A stretch of 42,692 nucleotides of DNA from CBFGTJ01 sp965651815 (GCA_965651815.1 CBFGTJ010000005.1:1-42692); one strand, 5' to 3'; shown: positions 23,837-32,536, numbered from the stretch's first letter. The notes: generated from the letters alone by a model not told the origin. A program made the numbers and translations.

Positions 23837-24595
23837 ATGCCGTTCGAGGGCACCACTGCGATCGTGACCGGCGCCGCGTCCGGCATCGGGCTCGCGATCA
23901 CCGAGGCGCTCTCGGCGCGCGGGACCTCGGTCGCGATGCTGGACCTCGGCAAGGACGCCCTCGACGAGCACGTCGAGCGCCTGCGCGGCGAGGGCCGCAC
24001 CGTCGCGGGCTACGTCTGCGACGTGACCGACCGACCGGCGGTGGAGTCGACGGTCGAGCGAGTCCGGTCCGAGCTGGGGGTGCCGCTGATCCTGGTGAAC
24101 AACGCGGGGAAGCCCCTGTTCCGGCCGTTCCTGCGCATCTCGCTCGAGCAGTGGCAGGAGGTGCTCGACGTGAACCTCACCGGCACCTTCCACCTGTGCC
24201 AGGTGGTGCTGCCGGGCATGGTCGAGGCGCGCTGGGGCCGCATCGTGAACATCTCCTCCTCCAGCACGCACGGCGGCCAGCCGTACCTGTCGGGCTACGT
24301 CGCCGCCAAGAGCGCGGTGGTCGGTCTGACCAAGTCGCTGGCGCTCGAGCACGGGCCCGACGGCATCACGGTCAACACGATCCCACCGGGGTTCATCGAC
24401 ACCCCGATGCTCCGCGCGGACGCGGATCGGGGGCGGTTGGGGCCGGGCGGCATCGAGGAAGCGGTCGCGCGCACGCCCGTGCGGCGGATCGGCGAGCCCG
24501 AGGACGTGGCCAACGCGTGCGTCTTCCTGTGCCAGGACGAGTCGTCCTACATCACCGGCCAGGTCATCGGGGTCAACGGCGGGCGCAACACCTGA
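23837..24595 (+). CDS. Short-chain dehydrogenase/reductase
   Basis: 252 residues from ATG 23837, which has GGAGGGGG upstream; a GTG at 23822 overlapping the ferredoxin stop is an alternative. TGAASGIG is at 11-18 and the catalytic Tyr154-Lys158 pair is in SGYVAAKSA. It shares long blocks with the SDR at 4234 (DVNLTGTF, GRIVNISSSS, ITVNTIPP, ITGQVIGVNGG), and both follow paralogous P450s. It probably oxidises the alcohol generated by the neighbouring P450. It ends 21 bp before the convergent ligase gene. Confidence 0.9.
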   Translation: MPFEGTTAIVTGAASGIGLAITEALSARGTSVAMLDLGKDALDEHVERLRGEGRTVAGYVCDVTDRPAVESTVERVRSELGVPLILVNNAGKPLFRPFLRISLEQWQEVLDVNLTGTFHLCQVVLPGMVEARWGRIVNISSSSTHGGQPYLSGYVAAKSAVVGLTKSLALEHGPDGITVNTIPPGFIDTPMLRADADRGRLGPGGIEEAVARTPVRRIGEPEDVANACVFLCQDESSYITGQVIGVNGGRNT

Positions 24596-24616
24596 GCGGT
24601 CCGACGCCGGCGTCGC

Positions 24617-26164
24617 CTACCCCGGCACGAACCGGTCGCGCAGCGCCCGCTTCGCGAGCTTGCCGGCCTCGGTGCGGGGCAGCTCGTCCGCGAAGAACCA
24701 GCGGCGGGGCACCTTGTAGCTGGCGAGGCGGGCCCGGCAGTGCGCGCCGAGCTCCTCCTCCAGCCCCGCTCCGCTGCGGTACCCGGGCGCGGGCTGCACG
24801 ACGGCCGCGACCGACTCCCCCCAGTCCGCGTCGGGCACGCCGAACACGCCCGCGTCTCGCACCGCCGGGTGGTCGAGGAGGACGCCCTCCACCTCCGCCG
24901 GGTACACGTTCGTGCCGCCGGTGATGATCATGTCCTTGGCCCGGTCGACGATGAACAGGTAGCCGTCGTCGTCCAGGTAGCCGACGTCGCCGAGCGTGAA
25001 CCGCTCACCCCGGAAGGCCTGCGCGGTCTGCTCGGGGTCGTCGTGGTAGGTGAACCCGACGCCGTTGTCCACGTAGACGTGGCCGACCTCGCCCGGCGGC
25101 AGCTCGTTCCCGTCATCGTCGAGGATCGACAGCCGCACGCCCCGCACCGCCCGTCCGACCGTGCCCGGGTGCTGCAGCCAGGCGTGCGGCTTCGCGATCG
25201 TCGCCGCGCCCTCGACACCGCCGTAGGTCTCCCAGATGACCGGCCCCCACCACTGCATCATCTGCTCCTTCACCGCCCGCGGGCAGGGGGCCGCGGAGTG
25301 CACGATCGAGTGCAGACTCGACAGGTCGTAGCGGGCACGAACCTCGTCGGGGAGCTGCAGCATCCGGTGGAACTGGGTGGGGACCATGTAGCCGGTGCGG
25401 ATGCGGTGGCGCTCGATCGCCGCGAGCGCGCCCTCCGCGTCGAAGCGCTCCATGATCACCAGCGCGTGGCCGACGTTCAGCCCGCCCATGTAGTAGGCGT
25501 GCGAGCCGCCGTGGAACATGCCGGTCGACACCAGCATCGGCCCCTCGAACGGCCGGAAGTCGAAGGCCCGCCCGAACACCGCGGCGTCGTTCGCGAGCTG
25601 CCCGACGTCGCCCTCGGGCAGCGGCCGACGGATGCCCTTCGGCGCCCCGGTGGTGCCGGAGGTGTAGACGAACAGCCCGCCCGGGCGCCGCTGCTCCGGC
25701 ACGCTCGTGGGGTGCGGGCTGCGGGCGGCGTCCAGGCTCGTCCAGCCGTCGACCTCGCCGATCGTGAGGACCTCGACGTCCGCGAGGTCGAGGCCCTCGA
25801 GCAGCGGGGTGAAGCGAGCACCGAGGACGAGGATCCGGGCGTCGGAGTGGTCGAGGATCGCGCCCAGCTCGTGCGCGGTCAGGTGGGTGTTGAGCGGGAC
25901 CAGGTGCAGCCCGCTCTCGTGGCACGCGAGCGACGCCTCGATCAGCGTGTTGCCGTTGTCGGCCATGACCGCCACCGGGCGCCCCGGGCGTGCGCCGAGC
26001 GCCCGGAAGAGGTGCACGAGCTGGTGCGCCCTGCCGGCGAGCTCGCCGTAGGTGAGCGGCCCGTCCGGCCCTGCGAGCACCGCGGGCGCATCGGGGTGGT
26101 CCTCCGCGAGCCACCAGAAGCCGAGTCGGCGGTCCCACGGGTGGGCCGGCCGCGCTGGGGTCAT
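24617..26164 (-). CDS. Acyl-CoA synthetase (FadD family)
   Basis: 515 residues from ATG 26164. The P-loop TSGTTGAPKG begins at residue 168, the ETYGGVEG acyl-binding region and FTLGDVGYLDDDGYLFIVDRAKD hinge region are present, and the adenylation Lys is Lys502 in EAGKLAKR. Sequence is clearly different from the FadD3-like protein, so it activates another acid. It stands alone on its strand, divergent from an acyl-CoA dehydrogenase by 44 bp, with overlapping promoters. The minus-strand -10 candidate TACTAT ends 6 nt before the ATG, indicating a leaderless message. Confidence 0.9.
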   Translation of the reverse strand: MTPARPAHPWDRRLGFWWLAEDHPDAPAVLAGPDGPLTYGELAGRAHQLVHLFRALGARPGRPVAVMADNGNTLIEASLACHESGLHLVPLNTHLTAHELGAILDHSDARILVLGARFTPLLEGLDLADVEVLTIGEVDGWTSLDAARSPHPTSVPEQRRPGGLFVYTSGTTGAPKGIRRPLPEGDVGQLANDAAVFGRAFDFRPFEGPMLVSTGMFHGGSHAYYMGGLNVGHALVIMERFDAEGALAAIERHRIRTGYMVPTQFHRMLQLPDEVRARYDLSSLHSIVHSAAPCPRAVKEQMMQWWGPVIWETYGGVEGAATIAKPHAWLQHPGTVGRAVRGVRLSILDDDGNELPPGEVGHVYVDNGVGFTYHDDPEQTAQAFRGERFTLGDVGYLDDDGYLFIVDRAKDMIITGGTNVYPAEVEGVLLDHPAVRDAGVFGVPDADWGESVAAVVQPAPGYRSGAGLEEELGAHCRARLASYKVPRRWFFADELPRTEAGKLAKRALRDRFVPG

Positions 26165-26170
26165 CAAAAA

Positions 26171-26202
26171 ATAGTAACCGAATTTACGGCGGCGACTAGG
26201 GT
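26171..26202. promoter_or_regulatory. Divergent leaderless promoters with GTAA-N6-TTAC dyad
   Basis: Toward the ligase, minus-strand TACTAT (complement of 26171-26176) ends 6 nt before its ATG. Toward the dehydrogenase, TAGGGT (26197-26202) ends 6 nt before ATG 26209. Between them GTAA (26174-26177) and TTAC (26184-26187) form an inverted repeat in an unusually AT-rich patch. Confidence 0.5.
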
Positions 26203-26208
26203 CCGGGC

Positions 26209-27411
26209 ATGGACGACGTCGACGAGTACCGCGCGCGGGTGCGGGCGTTCCTCGACGCCCGCTACGAGCTGCTCGACCCCCTGGCGGACGACCGGCGAGA
26301 GGACATCATCTCCCGCACCCCCGACGGCGAGCAGGCCTTCGTCGACGACGCGGTCGCCCTCCAGCGGGAGCTCGCCGCCGCCGGCCTGGCCGCTCCCCAC
26401 GTGCCGGAGCAGTACGGCGGGCTCGGCCTCACCCGGGCGCACCTGCGGGCCCTGGAGGACGAACTGCGGCGCTACGACGCGCCGTCGTTGCGACCGCTGC
26501 GGATCGGCATGCACCTCGTGCTCCCGACGCTGCTGCACGCCGGTTCCGAGGAGCAGAAGCTGCGCTACCTGCCCCCGCTGATCCGTGCCGAGGAGCAGTG
26601 GTGCCAGCTCTTCTCCGAGCCCGACGCCGGCTCGGACCTGGTCGCGCTGCGCACCCGTGGCGAGCGGGACGGGGACGACTGGGTGCTCGACGGCCAGAAG
26701 GTGTGGTCGTCCTACGCGGCGCGGGCGGACCTCGGGTTGCTGCTCGCCCGGACGAACCCGGACGCGCCGAAGCCCCAGGCGGGCATCACGATGTTCGTGC
26801 TCCCGATGCACGCCCCCGGCGTGACCGTGCGGCCGCTCGTCGACATCACGGGCGGCGCCCACTTCAACGAGGTGTTCCTCGAGGGCGTGCGGGTGGGTGC
26901 CGGTGCGGTGCTCGGACCGGTGGACGGGGGCTGGTCGGTCTCGCAGGGCACGCTCGGCGGCGAGCGTTCCGGCTACATGGGCGGCTCCGGAGGGGGTCGC
27001 CGCCACCGCCAGGTGGTGCGCGCCGCGGCGGAGGCCGACCGGCTCACCGACCCGGTGGTGCGCCAGGGCATCGCGCGCGTCGTCACCGCCGAGCGGCTCC
27101 TCGAGTGGTTGCGCGACCGCTACGCCGCGGGCTCGCTGTGCGACGGGCACCCCGCGGCCGCGTCGATGATGAAGCTGGCGGGCGGGTCGCTCGAGCAGCA
27201 GTGCGCCGAGCTCGTCGCGGACATCGCGGGTGCGGCCGGCCAGGCGTGGGACCCGTGCGACCGCGACGGGGACGTGGTCGCCCACGACCTGGCGGCGACC
27301 CGCCAGGCGCGCATCGCGGGCGGCACCCACGAGATCCAGCGCAACCTGCTGGGCGAGCGGGTCCTGGGGCTCCCCCGCGAGCCGGCGTTCAGTTCGCGGG
27401 CAGGATCCTGA
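26209..27411 (+). CDS. Acyl-CoA dehydrogenase
   Basis: 400 residues. LFSEPDAGSDLVALRTRG and GQKVWSSYAARADLG are in the middle domain; the C terminus has GGTHEIQRNLLGERVLGLPREP. The protein is full length and has a Gly/Arg-rich segment (YMGGSGGGRRHRQ) in the third domain. It is transcribed alone, divergent from the acyl-CoA ligase at 24617, so both may serve the same substrate. Its end overlaps the convergent GntR gene by 23 bp. The C-terminal GERxLGLPREP is shared with the dehydrogenase at 31202, suggesting a recent common subfamily. Confidence 0.92.
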   Translation: MDDVDEYRARVRAFLDARYELLDPLADDRREDIISRTPDGEQAFVDDAVALQRELAAAGLAAPHVPEQYGGLGLTRAHLRALEDELRRYDAPSLRPLRIGMHLVLPTLLHAGSEEQKLRYLPPLIRAEEQWCQLFSEPDAGSDLVALRTRGERDGDDWVLDGQKVWSSYAARADLGLLLARTNPDAPKPQAGITMFVLPMHAPGVTVRPLVDITGGAHFNEVFLEGVRVGAGAVLGPVDGGWSVSQGTLGGERSGYMGGSGGGRRHRQVVRAAAEADRLTDPVVRQGIARVVTAERLLEWLRDRYAAGSLCDGHPAAASMMKLAGGSLEQQCAELVADIAGAAGQAWDPCDRDGDVVAHDLAATRQARIAGGTHEIQRNLLGERVLGLPREPAFSSRAGS

Positions 27412-28120
27412 CCGGCTCGTCCGGGTCGCGGGCGTCGATCGTGTACCGCATCGTGGCGTCCCAGTGCGCGACGGCGCCCGCCTCGTCGCCCGCCTCGATG
27501 AGGTCGAGCAGCTTGCGGTAGCCGCGGACCGCCCGCCGCATGAGCGGCTGGTCGAACCGGTCGGTGTTGCGGGTGTAGTAGGCGCGCACCATCTGCTGGA
27601 GCAGCTTCGTGAGCGTCGTCAGCGTGCGGTTCCCCGAGCTCTCCACGAGCGCCTCGTGCACGCCCGCGGCGGCGAGTCCGAAGGCCATGGCGTCGTCGCG
27701 CTCCGCGGCGTCCGCGGCCACGTCGATCGCGGCCCGCAGCGCGTCCAGGTCGGCGCTGCGGTGGTCCCTCGCCAGCCGGCCCGCGATCTGGGGTTCGATC
27801 AGCCGCCGCGCGTCGTCGAGGTCCGACACCGAGGTCCCCTGGAGCTGCAGCGAGATCGCGAGCGCCGTGGAGATCGGCTCGAGGTCCGGGTGGGTCACGA
27901 CCGGGCCACCCCCACGGCCACGGCGGATGGTGATGAGCCCCTGGGACTCGAGCACCCGCAGCGCCTCCCGCAGCGTGGTGCGGGCGACCCCGAACTGGGC
28001 GGTCAGGTCCTCCTCGACGGGCAGGCGCTCACCCTCGGCCAGCTCGCCGCTGAGGATCCTGTCCCGCAGCTCCTCGGCCAGCACCGCATGGGTCTTCCGC
28101 TTGCGCCCGTCGGTCCGCAT
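27389..28120 (-). CDS. GntR-family (FadR subfamily) transcriptional regulator
   Basis: 243 residues. The N-terminal winged helix (LSGELAEGERLPVEEDLTAQ, then FGVARTTLREALRVLESQGL) is typical GntR, and the all-helical C-terminal half with DARRLIEPQIA and HEALVESSGN is an FCD ligand domain, as in FadR-subfamily regulators that sense carboxylic acids or acyl-CoAs. ATG 28120 has a -10 candidate TAGACT ending 8 nt upstream, so it may be leaderless. A 21-bp dyad with a GTCTAC core overlaps its promoter and that of the divergent crotonase, the most likely target. Confidence 0.9.
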   Translation of the reverse strand: MRTDGRKRKTHAVLAEELRDRILSGELAEGERLPVEEDLTAQFGVARTTLREALRVLESQGLITIRRGRGGGPVVTHPDLEPISTALAISLQLQGTSVSDLDDARRLIEPQIAGRLARDHRSADLDALRAAIDVAADAAERDDAMAFGLAAAGVHEALVESSGNRTLTTLTKLLQQMVRAYYTRNTDRFDQPLMRRAVRGYRKLLDLIEAGDEAGAVAHWDATMRYTIDARDPDEPVRILPAN

Positions 28121-28121
28121 C

Positions 28122-28142
28122 GGAAATCAGTCTACGTTTTCC
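28122..28142. promoter_or_regulatory. Predicted GntR/FadR-type operator over divergent leaderless promoters
   Basis: GGAAA (28122-28126) and TTTCC (28138-28142) flank 11 bp whose centre is GTCTAC (28130-28135). This fits the published FadR-subfamily core GTM-KAC with no gap. The core overlaps both -10 boxes: TACGTT (28133-28138) toward the crotonase and TAGACT on the minus strand toward the regulator. Confidence 0.6.
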
Positions 28143-28146
28143 ACCC

Positions 28147-28932
28147 GTGAGCACCGGCACCCACGACACGATCGAGTTCGAGGTGCGCGACCACGTCGCC
28201 ACGATCACCCTCGACCGGCCGGAACGCATGAACGCGTTCGACCGCACGATGTGCGAGGAGCTCCGCGCCGCGTGGCAGGTGGTCCGCGACACCGACGAGG
28301 TGCACGTCGCGGTGCTGCGCGCCAACGGCGACCGGGCGTTCTGCACCGGCCTCGACGTCAAGGAGGGGGCGTGGTGGCGTGAGCACAACATCTGGAACCA
28401 CGAGGACCCCGGCACCTGGATCGGGCCCCGCTCCAACAAGGTCTGGAAGCCCGTGGTGTGCGCCGTGCAGGGCATGTGCGCCGGCGGCGGGCAGTACCTG
28501 GTCAACGAGTGCGACATCGTCATCGCCTCCGAGGACGCCACCTTCTTCGACCCCCATGCGAACGGGTCGATCGTCTCGGCGGTCGAACCGATCGGCATGC
28601 TGCACCGCGGGGTGCCGCTCGGTGAGGTGCTGCGCTGGGCGCTGATGGGCTCCGACGAGCGGATCTCCGCCGAGACCGCACGCTCCATCGGCCTGGTGAC
28701 CGAGGTCGTGCCCGCCGCGGAGCTGCGCGCCCGCGCCGCGGACATCGCCGCGCAGATCGCCGGCCGCGACCCGATCGCCATCCAGGGCACGGTGCGGGCC
28801 ATCTGGGAGTCCCTCGAGATGCCACCCGCGATGGCCAAGCAGAACGGCCTGCTCTACACCCACATCGGCAACCGGCCTCCCGGCGAGCGCCTCGCGCAAC
28901 CCCGCAGCGAGCGCCCGCCCCACGTGCGCTGA
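28147..28932 (+). CDS. Enoyl-CoA hydratase/isomerase (crotonase family)
   Basis: 261 residues from GTG 28147. VATITLDRPERMNAFDRTM, FCTGLDVKEGAWW and GMCAGGGQYLVNECDIVIAS are crotonase signatures. The FFDPHANGSIVSAVEPIGML region replaces the usual second-acid GAGG segment, so the chemistry may be isomerisation or C-C hydrolysis rather than simple hydration. The gene is single, under the probable control of the divergent GntR regulator. The -10 TACGTT ends 8 nt before the GTG, and there is no Shine-Dalgarno, consistent with a leaderless transcript. Confidence 0.9.
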   Translation: MSTGTHDTIEFEVRDHVATITLDRPERMNAFDRTMCEELRAAWQVVRDTDEVHVAVLRANGDRAFCTGLDVKEGAWWREHNIWNHEDPGTWIGPRSNKVWKPVVCAVQGMCAGGGQYLVNECDIVIASEDATFFDPHANGSIVSAVEPIGMLHRGVPLGEVLRWALMGSDERISAETARSIGLVTEVVPAAELRARAADIAAQIAGRDPIAIQGTVRAIWESLEMPPAMAKQNGLLYTHIGNRPPGERLAQPRSERPPHVR

Positions 28933-28947
28933 GGTCCCCGCAGCGGC

Positions 28948-30210
28948 TCAGTCGGGCTCGCCGCGGAGGCGGTCGATCTCGTACTGCAGCATCTCGGGGA
29001 TCGAGGGTGCGGGCGGCTCGGGCAGCACGACCGCGCCGTGCTCACGGCTCGGCAGCAGCACCACGGCGCTGCCGGGGCTGGTCACCGTGCCCCGCTGGTT
29101 CGTGACCCTCACCTCGAGGTGCGCCTCGCTCCGCACACCGTGCTCCGTGTCGACCTGGCGCAGGTCGACGACCTCCCCGCTCAGCCACGACGTGTCGCCG
29201 ATGAAGTTGAAGCGACGGTGCTGGCACTCCAGCTTCCAGAGCCACGCGTCGTCGCCCATCCAGTCGGTGACCAGGTGGCACAGCCAGGTCTCCCGCAACC
29301 CGCCGTAGTCGTAGGAGGTGGGAAGGCCCAGCTCGCGGGCGCGCTCGGGCTCCCAGTGGAGGCGCTGCACGGTGTCGGGCACGTTGAGCGAGTTCGGTGG
29401 GTAGAGCCCCGGGGCCTTCTGCCGCACCTTCCACGCGAGCCGGAAGCTGCCGGGCGGGGTGAGCTGCATCCCCCAGCCGAGGTGCCACACGACGATGTCC
29501 GTCGTGGTCAGGGGGCCCTTCACCTTGGGGTCGAGCCGGTCCCCCACCCGGACGTCCTCGAACCAGCGCGGCTCCGCCCCCCGGCGGCGCTCCGCGGCGT
29601 AGGCCGCGTCGATCTCCGCGAGCTGCTCCGGGGTGTACGGCTCCGGGGCCTCGTGCTCCTTGCGGCGCTCCCTCGAGGCCCGCCGCTCGGTGTTGACCCA
29701 GGTCCCCCTGCGGATGGCGTGCAGCCGGTCGTGCTGGTCGGCGTAGATGAAGTCATGGGTCACGTGCGCGCTGCGACCGCCGAACTCGCTGCGCTTGTCG
29801 AGCACGCCGACCTGGGCCCGCAGGCAGCGGAGCCGGTCGCCGAGGGTGAGCGGGCGCCACCACTCGAAGGCCATCACGGCCTGGTACGACCCGAGCCCGG
29901 CGAACGGATCGCCCCGCAGCAGCTCCTTCTGCTCGGGCGTCGGTGGTGGCGACGCGTCCTCGCCCATCGTGTACAGGAACGTCGGCGGTGCGATGAGCCC
30001 GCCCCAGCGGGTGCGGGCGGCGTACTCCTCGTCGCAGTAGAGGGGGTTGTCGTCGCCGTAGCCGTAGGCGAAGTGCCGCAGCCCGTCGCGTGACACCTCG
30101 AGGTTGTGCGGCAGGTTCGGCAGCCGGACCGGCACCCCGATCCGGGCGCGGGAACGCTCGAAGCTCTCGTCGGTGAGCACCCCGTGGTCCACGTCGCGCC
30201 GCTCGGTCAC
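28948..30210 (-). CDS. MaoC-like double hotdog dehydratase/hydratase
   Basis: 420 residues from GTG 30210, overlapping the upstream stop in GTGA. The first half (FAYGYGDDNPLYCDEEYA, WGGLIAPPTFLYTMG) is the N-terminal MaoC/FAS1-like hotdog, and the second half (WFEDVRVGDRLDPKVKGPLTT TDIVVWHLGWG region, residues about 225-270) begins another hotdog. Such proteins hydrate bulky enoyl-CoAs, as the ChsH-type enzymes do in steroid degradation. It closes an operon of acyl-CoA dehydrogenase, LLM oxidoreductase and hydratase in which every junction overlaps. The gap in the conserved string quoted is only a line break of mine. Confidence 0.82.
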   Translation of the reverse strand: MTERRDVDHGVLTDESFERSRARIGVPVRLPNLPHNLEVSRDGLRHFAYGYGDDNPLYCDEEYAARTRWGGLIAPPTFLYTMGEDASPPPTPEQKELLRGDPFAGLGSYQAVMAFEWWRPLTLGDRLRCLRAQVGVLDKRSEFGGRSAHVTHDFIYADQHDRLHAIRRGTWVNTERRASRERRKEHEAPEPYTPEQLAEIDAAYAAERRRGAEPRWFEDVRVGDRLDPKVKGPLTTTDIVVWHLGWGMQLTPPGSFRLAWKVRQKAPGLYPPNSLNVPDTVQRLHWEPERARELGLPTSYDYGGLRETWLCHLVTDWMGDDAWLWKLECQHRRFNFIGDTSWLSGEVVDLRQVDTEHGVRSEAHLEVRVTNQRGTVTSPGSAVVLLPSREHGAVVLPEPPAPSIPEMLQYEIDRLRGEPD

Positions 30211-31202
30211 CCGCTTCCTCCCAGCATCTCCACGATCGACTCGGCGTACGCCCGGGCCCGCTTCGGCGAGACCATGAACGACGGCACCGAGTGGAAGCGC
30301 AGGTCCGGGAGCCGCTCCCTCGCAGCGAGCCGGTCCCGGGCCTCGGCGGTGGTGCCGTACACCGCGATGGCGTCGACCATGTCGGCGGGCACCGCGGCGG
30401 CCATGCGGTCGAGGTCGCCGGCCCGGAACGCGTCGCGGACCTCCGCGACCGCCGCATCCCACCCGTGCAGGGAGGTCAGCGCGTCGTAGGTCTTCACCGT
30501 CACGTAGAAGCCGACCATGAGGCGTGCGTCGCGCTCGGCGCGCGCGGGGTCGGTGTCGTCGACGGAGGTGATCACCCAGCCCCAGCGGTGCAGCGAGCCC
30601 GGATCACGGCCCGCGGCCTCCGCCCCCTCGGCGAGCCCCGGGTCGACCACCTCGGTCCACCACCGGTCGGTGAAGAGGCCGTGGCCGATGATCCCGTCCG
30701 CGACGCGCCCGGCGACGCGCAGCATGCCGGCGTTGAAGGCGCCGAGGACGATCGGCACCTCGATCTCACCCAGGACCGGCGCCATGATCGTGGCGTCGAT
30801 CGGGTAGAGCTCGCCCTCGTGGCGCACCGGCCGGCGGTTCGGTGCGCGCAGGTACGCCCTGACCGCACCGACCAGCTCCGCCATCCTGGTCAGCGGTCGG
30901 TCGGCCGGCGCGGCGAACCAGTCCTCGTTCATGCGGCGCGTGCCGGACCCGAGGCCGAGGAACGTCCTGCCCGGTGCGAGCCGGTCGGCGTGGCGCATCG
31001 CGGAGGCGTGGACGAACGGCGAGCGGGCGAAGGCGTACGCGACGCCGGTGCCGACCCGGGCGGTCGTCGTGCTCGCGGCCATCTCGGCGAGCGACACGTA
31101 CGCGTTCGTGTCGACGAACTCACCGGTGCAGAACGCCGCGCACCCCGCCCGTTCGGCGACGCGCCCGACCTCCGGGCCCGGCCACCGCATTCCCCAGCCC
31201 AT
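30207..31202 (-). CDS. Luciferase-like (LLM) F420-dependent oxidoreductase
   Basis: 331 residues from ATG 31202, which has GGAGG six bases upstream and overlaps the previous stop in TGATG. Blocks include GCAAFCTGEFVDTNAYVSL, FLGLGSGTRRMNEDWF and PIVLGAFNAGMLRVAGRVAD, typical of TIM-barrel LLM proteins using F420 or FMN. It is distinct from the 10047 protein. Encoded between an acyl-CoA dehydrogenase and a MaoC-type hydratase, it may carry out a ring reduction or oxidation on a CoA-linked or free intermediate. Confidence 0.86.
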   Translation of the reverse strand: MGWGMRWPGPEVGRVAERAGCAAFCTGEFVDTNAYVSLAEMAASTTTARVGTGVAYAFARSPFVHASAMRHADRLAPGRTFLGLGSGTRRMNEDWFAAPADRPLTRMAELVGAVRAYLRAPNRRPVRHEGELYPIDATIMAPVLGEIEVPIVLGAFNAGMLRVAGRVADGIIGHGLFTDRWWTEVVDPGLAEGAEAAGRDPGSLHRWGWVITSVDDTDPARAERDARLMVGFYVTVKTYDALTSLHGWDAAVAEVRDAFRAGDLDRMAAAVPADMVDAIAVYGTTAEARDRLAARERLPDLRFHSVPSFMVSPKRARAYAESIVEMLGGSG

Positions 31203-32494
31203 CACGACCTCCTCAGCTCGCGGAAGGGCACCTCGGCGTCGACCGCGGGCTCGCGGGGAAGTCCGAGGGTGCGCTCGCCGACGATGTTCCGCTGGATCTC
31301 GTTGGTGCCCCCGCCCAGCGAGGGCACGAACGACGACAGCCCCGTGCGCACCACCCGGCCGCCGTCGGGGGCGGACTCCCCCGTGAGCGTCGCGTCGGGC
31401 CCGCACAGCTCGAAGGACAGGTCACGCGACTCGTGCGCCAGCATCGCGAGGTCGAGCTTCAGCAGGGAGCCGTCGAGCGCGGTCGGCATTCCCGCCCTCG
31501 CCAGGTCGCGCAGGCGGCGGCCGTTGTGGCGGTGCACCTCGCTGTGCACCCAGTAGCGCACGACCCGGTCGCGCAGCGCCGGGCGCTCGTCGAGCCGGCC
31601 GTGGCGCCGGGCGAGCTCGATCATCGACCCGGCACCGAGCAGGGGCGCCTGGCGTCGGGGGGCGCCGCCGGCCGCCCTCCACTCCTCGACCAGCTCGCCG
31701 ACCGGACGGTCGAGGTTGCCGGCGATCGTGCCCGCTTCCACCACCACGGCGCCACGGGGTGCCCGCGTCGAGGTCGCGGCACGCTCGTGGGCGAGGGTGG
31801 TGCGGGCGACCTCCCAGCCCCGGCCGACCTCGCCGACCACGTCGCCGACCGGCACGCGGGCCTCGGTGAGGAAGACCTCGCAGAACTCGCTCGCACCGTT
31901 CATCTGCACCAGCGGCCGCACCTCGACCCCGGGTTGGCGCATGTCGAGCATGAGGAAGGTGATGCCCCGGTGCTTCGGGGCATCGAGGTCGGTGCGGCAC
32001 AGCAACATGCCCCACTCGCTGAGGTCCGCCTTGGAGCTCCAGACCTTCTGGCCGTGCACCACCCAGGTGTCGCCGTCGAGCTCCGCGCGGGTCGACAGGC
32101 TGGCGAGGTCGGAACCGGCGCCGGGCTCGCTGAAGAGCTGGCACCACTGGGTGCGGCCCCGGGCCATCGGTGCGACGAAGCGGGCCTGCTGCTGCGGGGT
32201 CCCGTGCTCGATCAACGTCGGCCCGCCCATGTTCGGGCCGTTGCCCGCCGGCGCCGCGATCGTCCCGGCCGCGGCGAGCGCCGCGGTGACCGCGCGGGCC
32301 TCGGCGGCCGTCGCGCCGCTGCCGCCCAGGCCCTCCGGCCAGGTCGGGAACGCGTAGCCGGCCTCGAACAGCCGGTCCCACCACTGCGCGAGGGTCAGCT
32401 CGGGCGCCCAGTTGCGCTCGACCCACTCCCGCACGCGCTGCACCGACCCCGCCCCGTGCCGGCCGTCCTCGCGTACGCGCTCCCCGTCGGCCAT
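31202..32494 (-). CDS. Acyl-CoA dehydrogenase
   Basis: 430 residues, somewhat long for the family because of an extended third domain (APRGAVVVEAGTIAGNLDRP). LFSEPGAGSDLASLSTRA and GQKVWSSKADLSEWG lie in the middle domain and GGGTNEIQRNIVGERTLGLPREP near the C terminus. ATG 32494 has GGAGG four bases upstream, so this transcript carries a leader. It is the first gene of the minus-strand operon with the LLM protein and MaoC-type hydratase, and is divergent from another dehydrogenase at 32605. Confidence 0.92.
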   Translation of the reverse strand: MADGERVREDGRHGAGSVQRVREWVERNWAPELTLAQWWDRLFEAGYAFPTWPEGLGGSGATAAEARAVTAALAAAGTIAAPAGNGPNMGGPTLIEHGTPQQQARFVAPMARGRTQWCQLFSEPGAGSDLASLSTRAELDGDTWVVHGQKVWSSKADLSEWGMLLCRTDLDAPKHRGITFLMLDMRQPGVEVRPLVQMNGASEFCEVFLTEARVPVGDVVGEVGRGWEVARTTLAHERAATSTRAPRGAVVVEAGTIAGNLDRPVGELVEEWRAAGGAPRRQAPLLGAGSMIELARRHGRLDERPALRDRVVRYWVHSEVHRHNGRRLRDLARAGMPTALDGSLLKLDLAMLAHESRDLSFELCGPDATLTGESAPDGGRVVRTGLSSFVPSLGGGTNEIQRNIVGERTLGLPREPAVDAEVPFRELRRS

Positions 32495-32530
32495 CTACCC
32501 TCCGGATCGTCGCCCCCGAAAATGGGTGAC

Positions 32531-32536
32531 TATATT
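32531..32536. promoter_or_regulatory. AT-rich divergent promoter region between two dehydrogenases
   Basis: TATATT at 32531-32536 is a good plus-strand -10, and TATAGT on the minus strand (complement of 32528-32533) a good -10 for the gene ending at 32494; the two overlap. GTG 32542 begins 5 nt after TATATT and could give a 21-residue leaderless extension of the plus-strand gene. Confidence 0.45.

Noticed and set aside
24602..24615. 14-bp palindrome CGACGCCGGCGTCG between convergent genes as a terminator
   Set aside because: It has no room for a loop and no U-run on either strand. In such GC-rich DNA a short palindrome of this kind can arise by chance.
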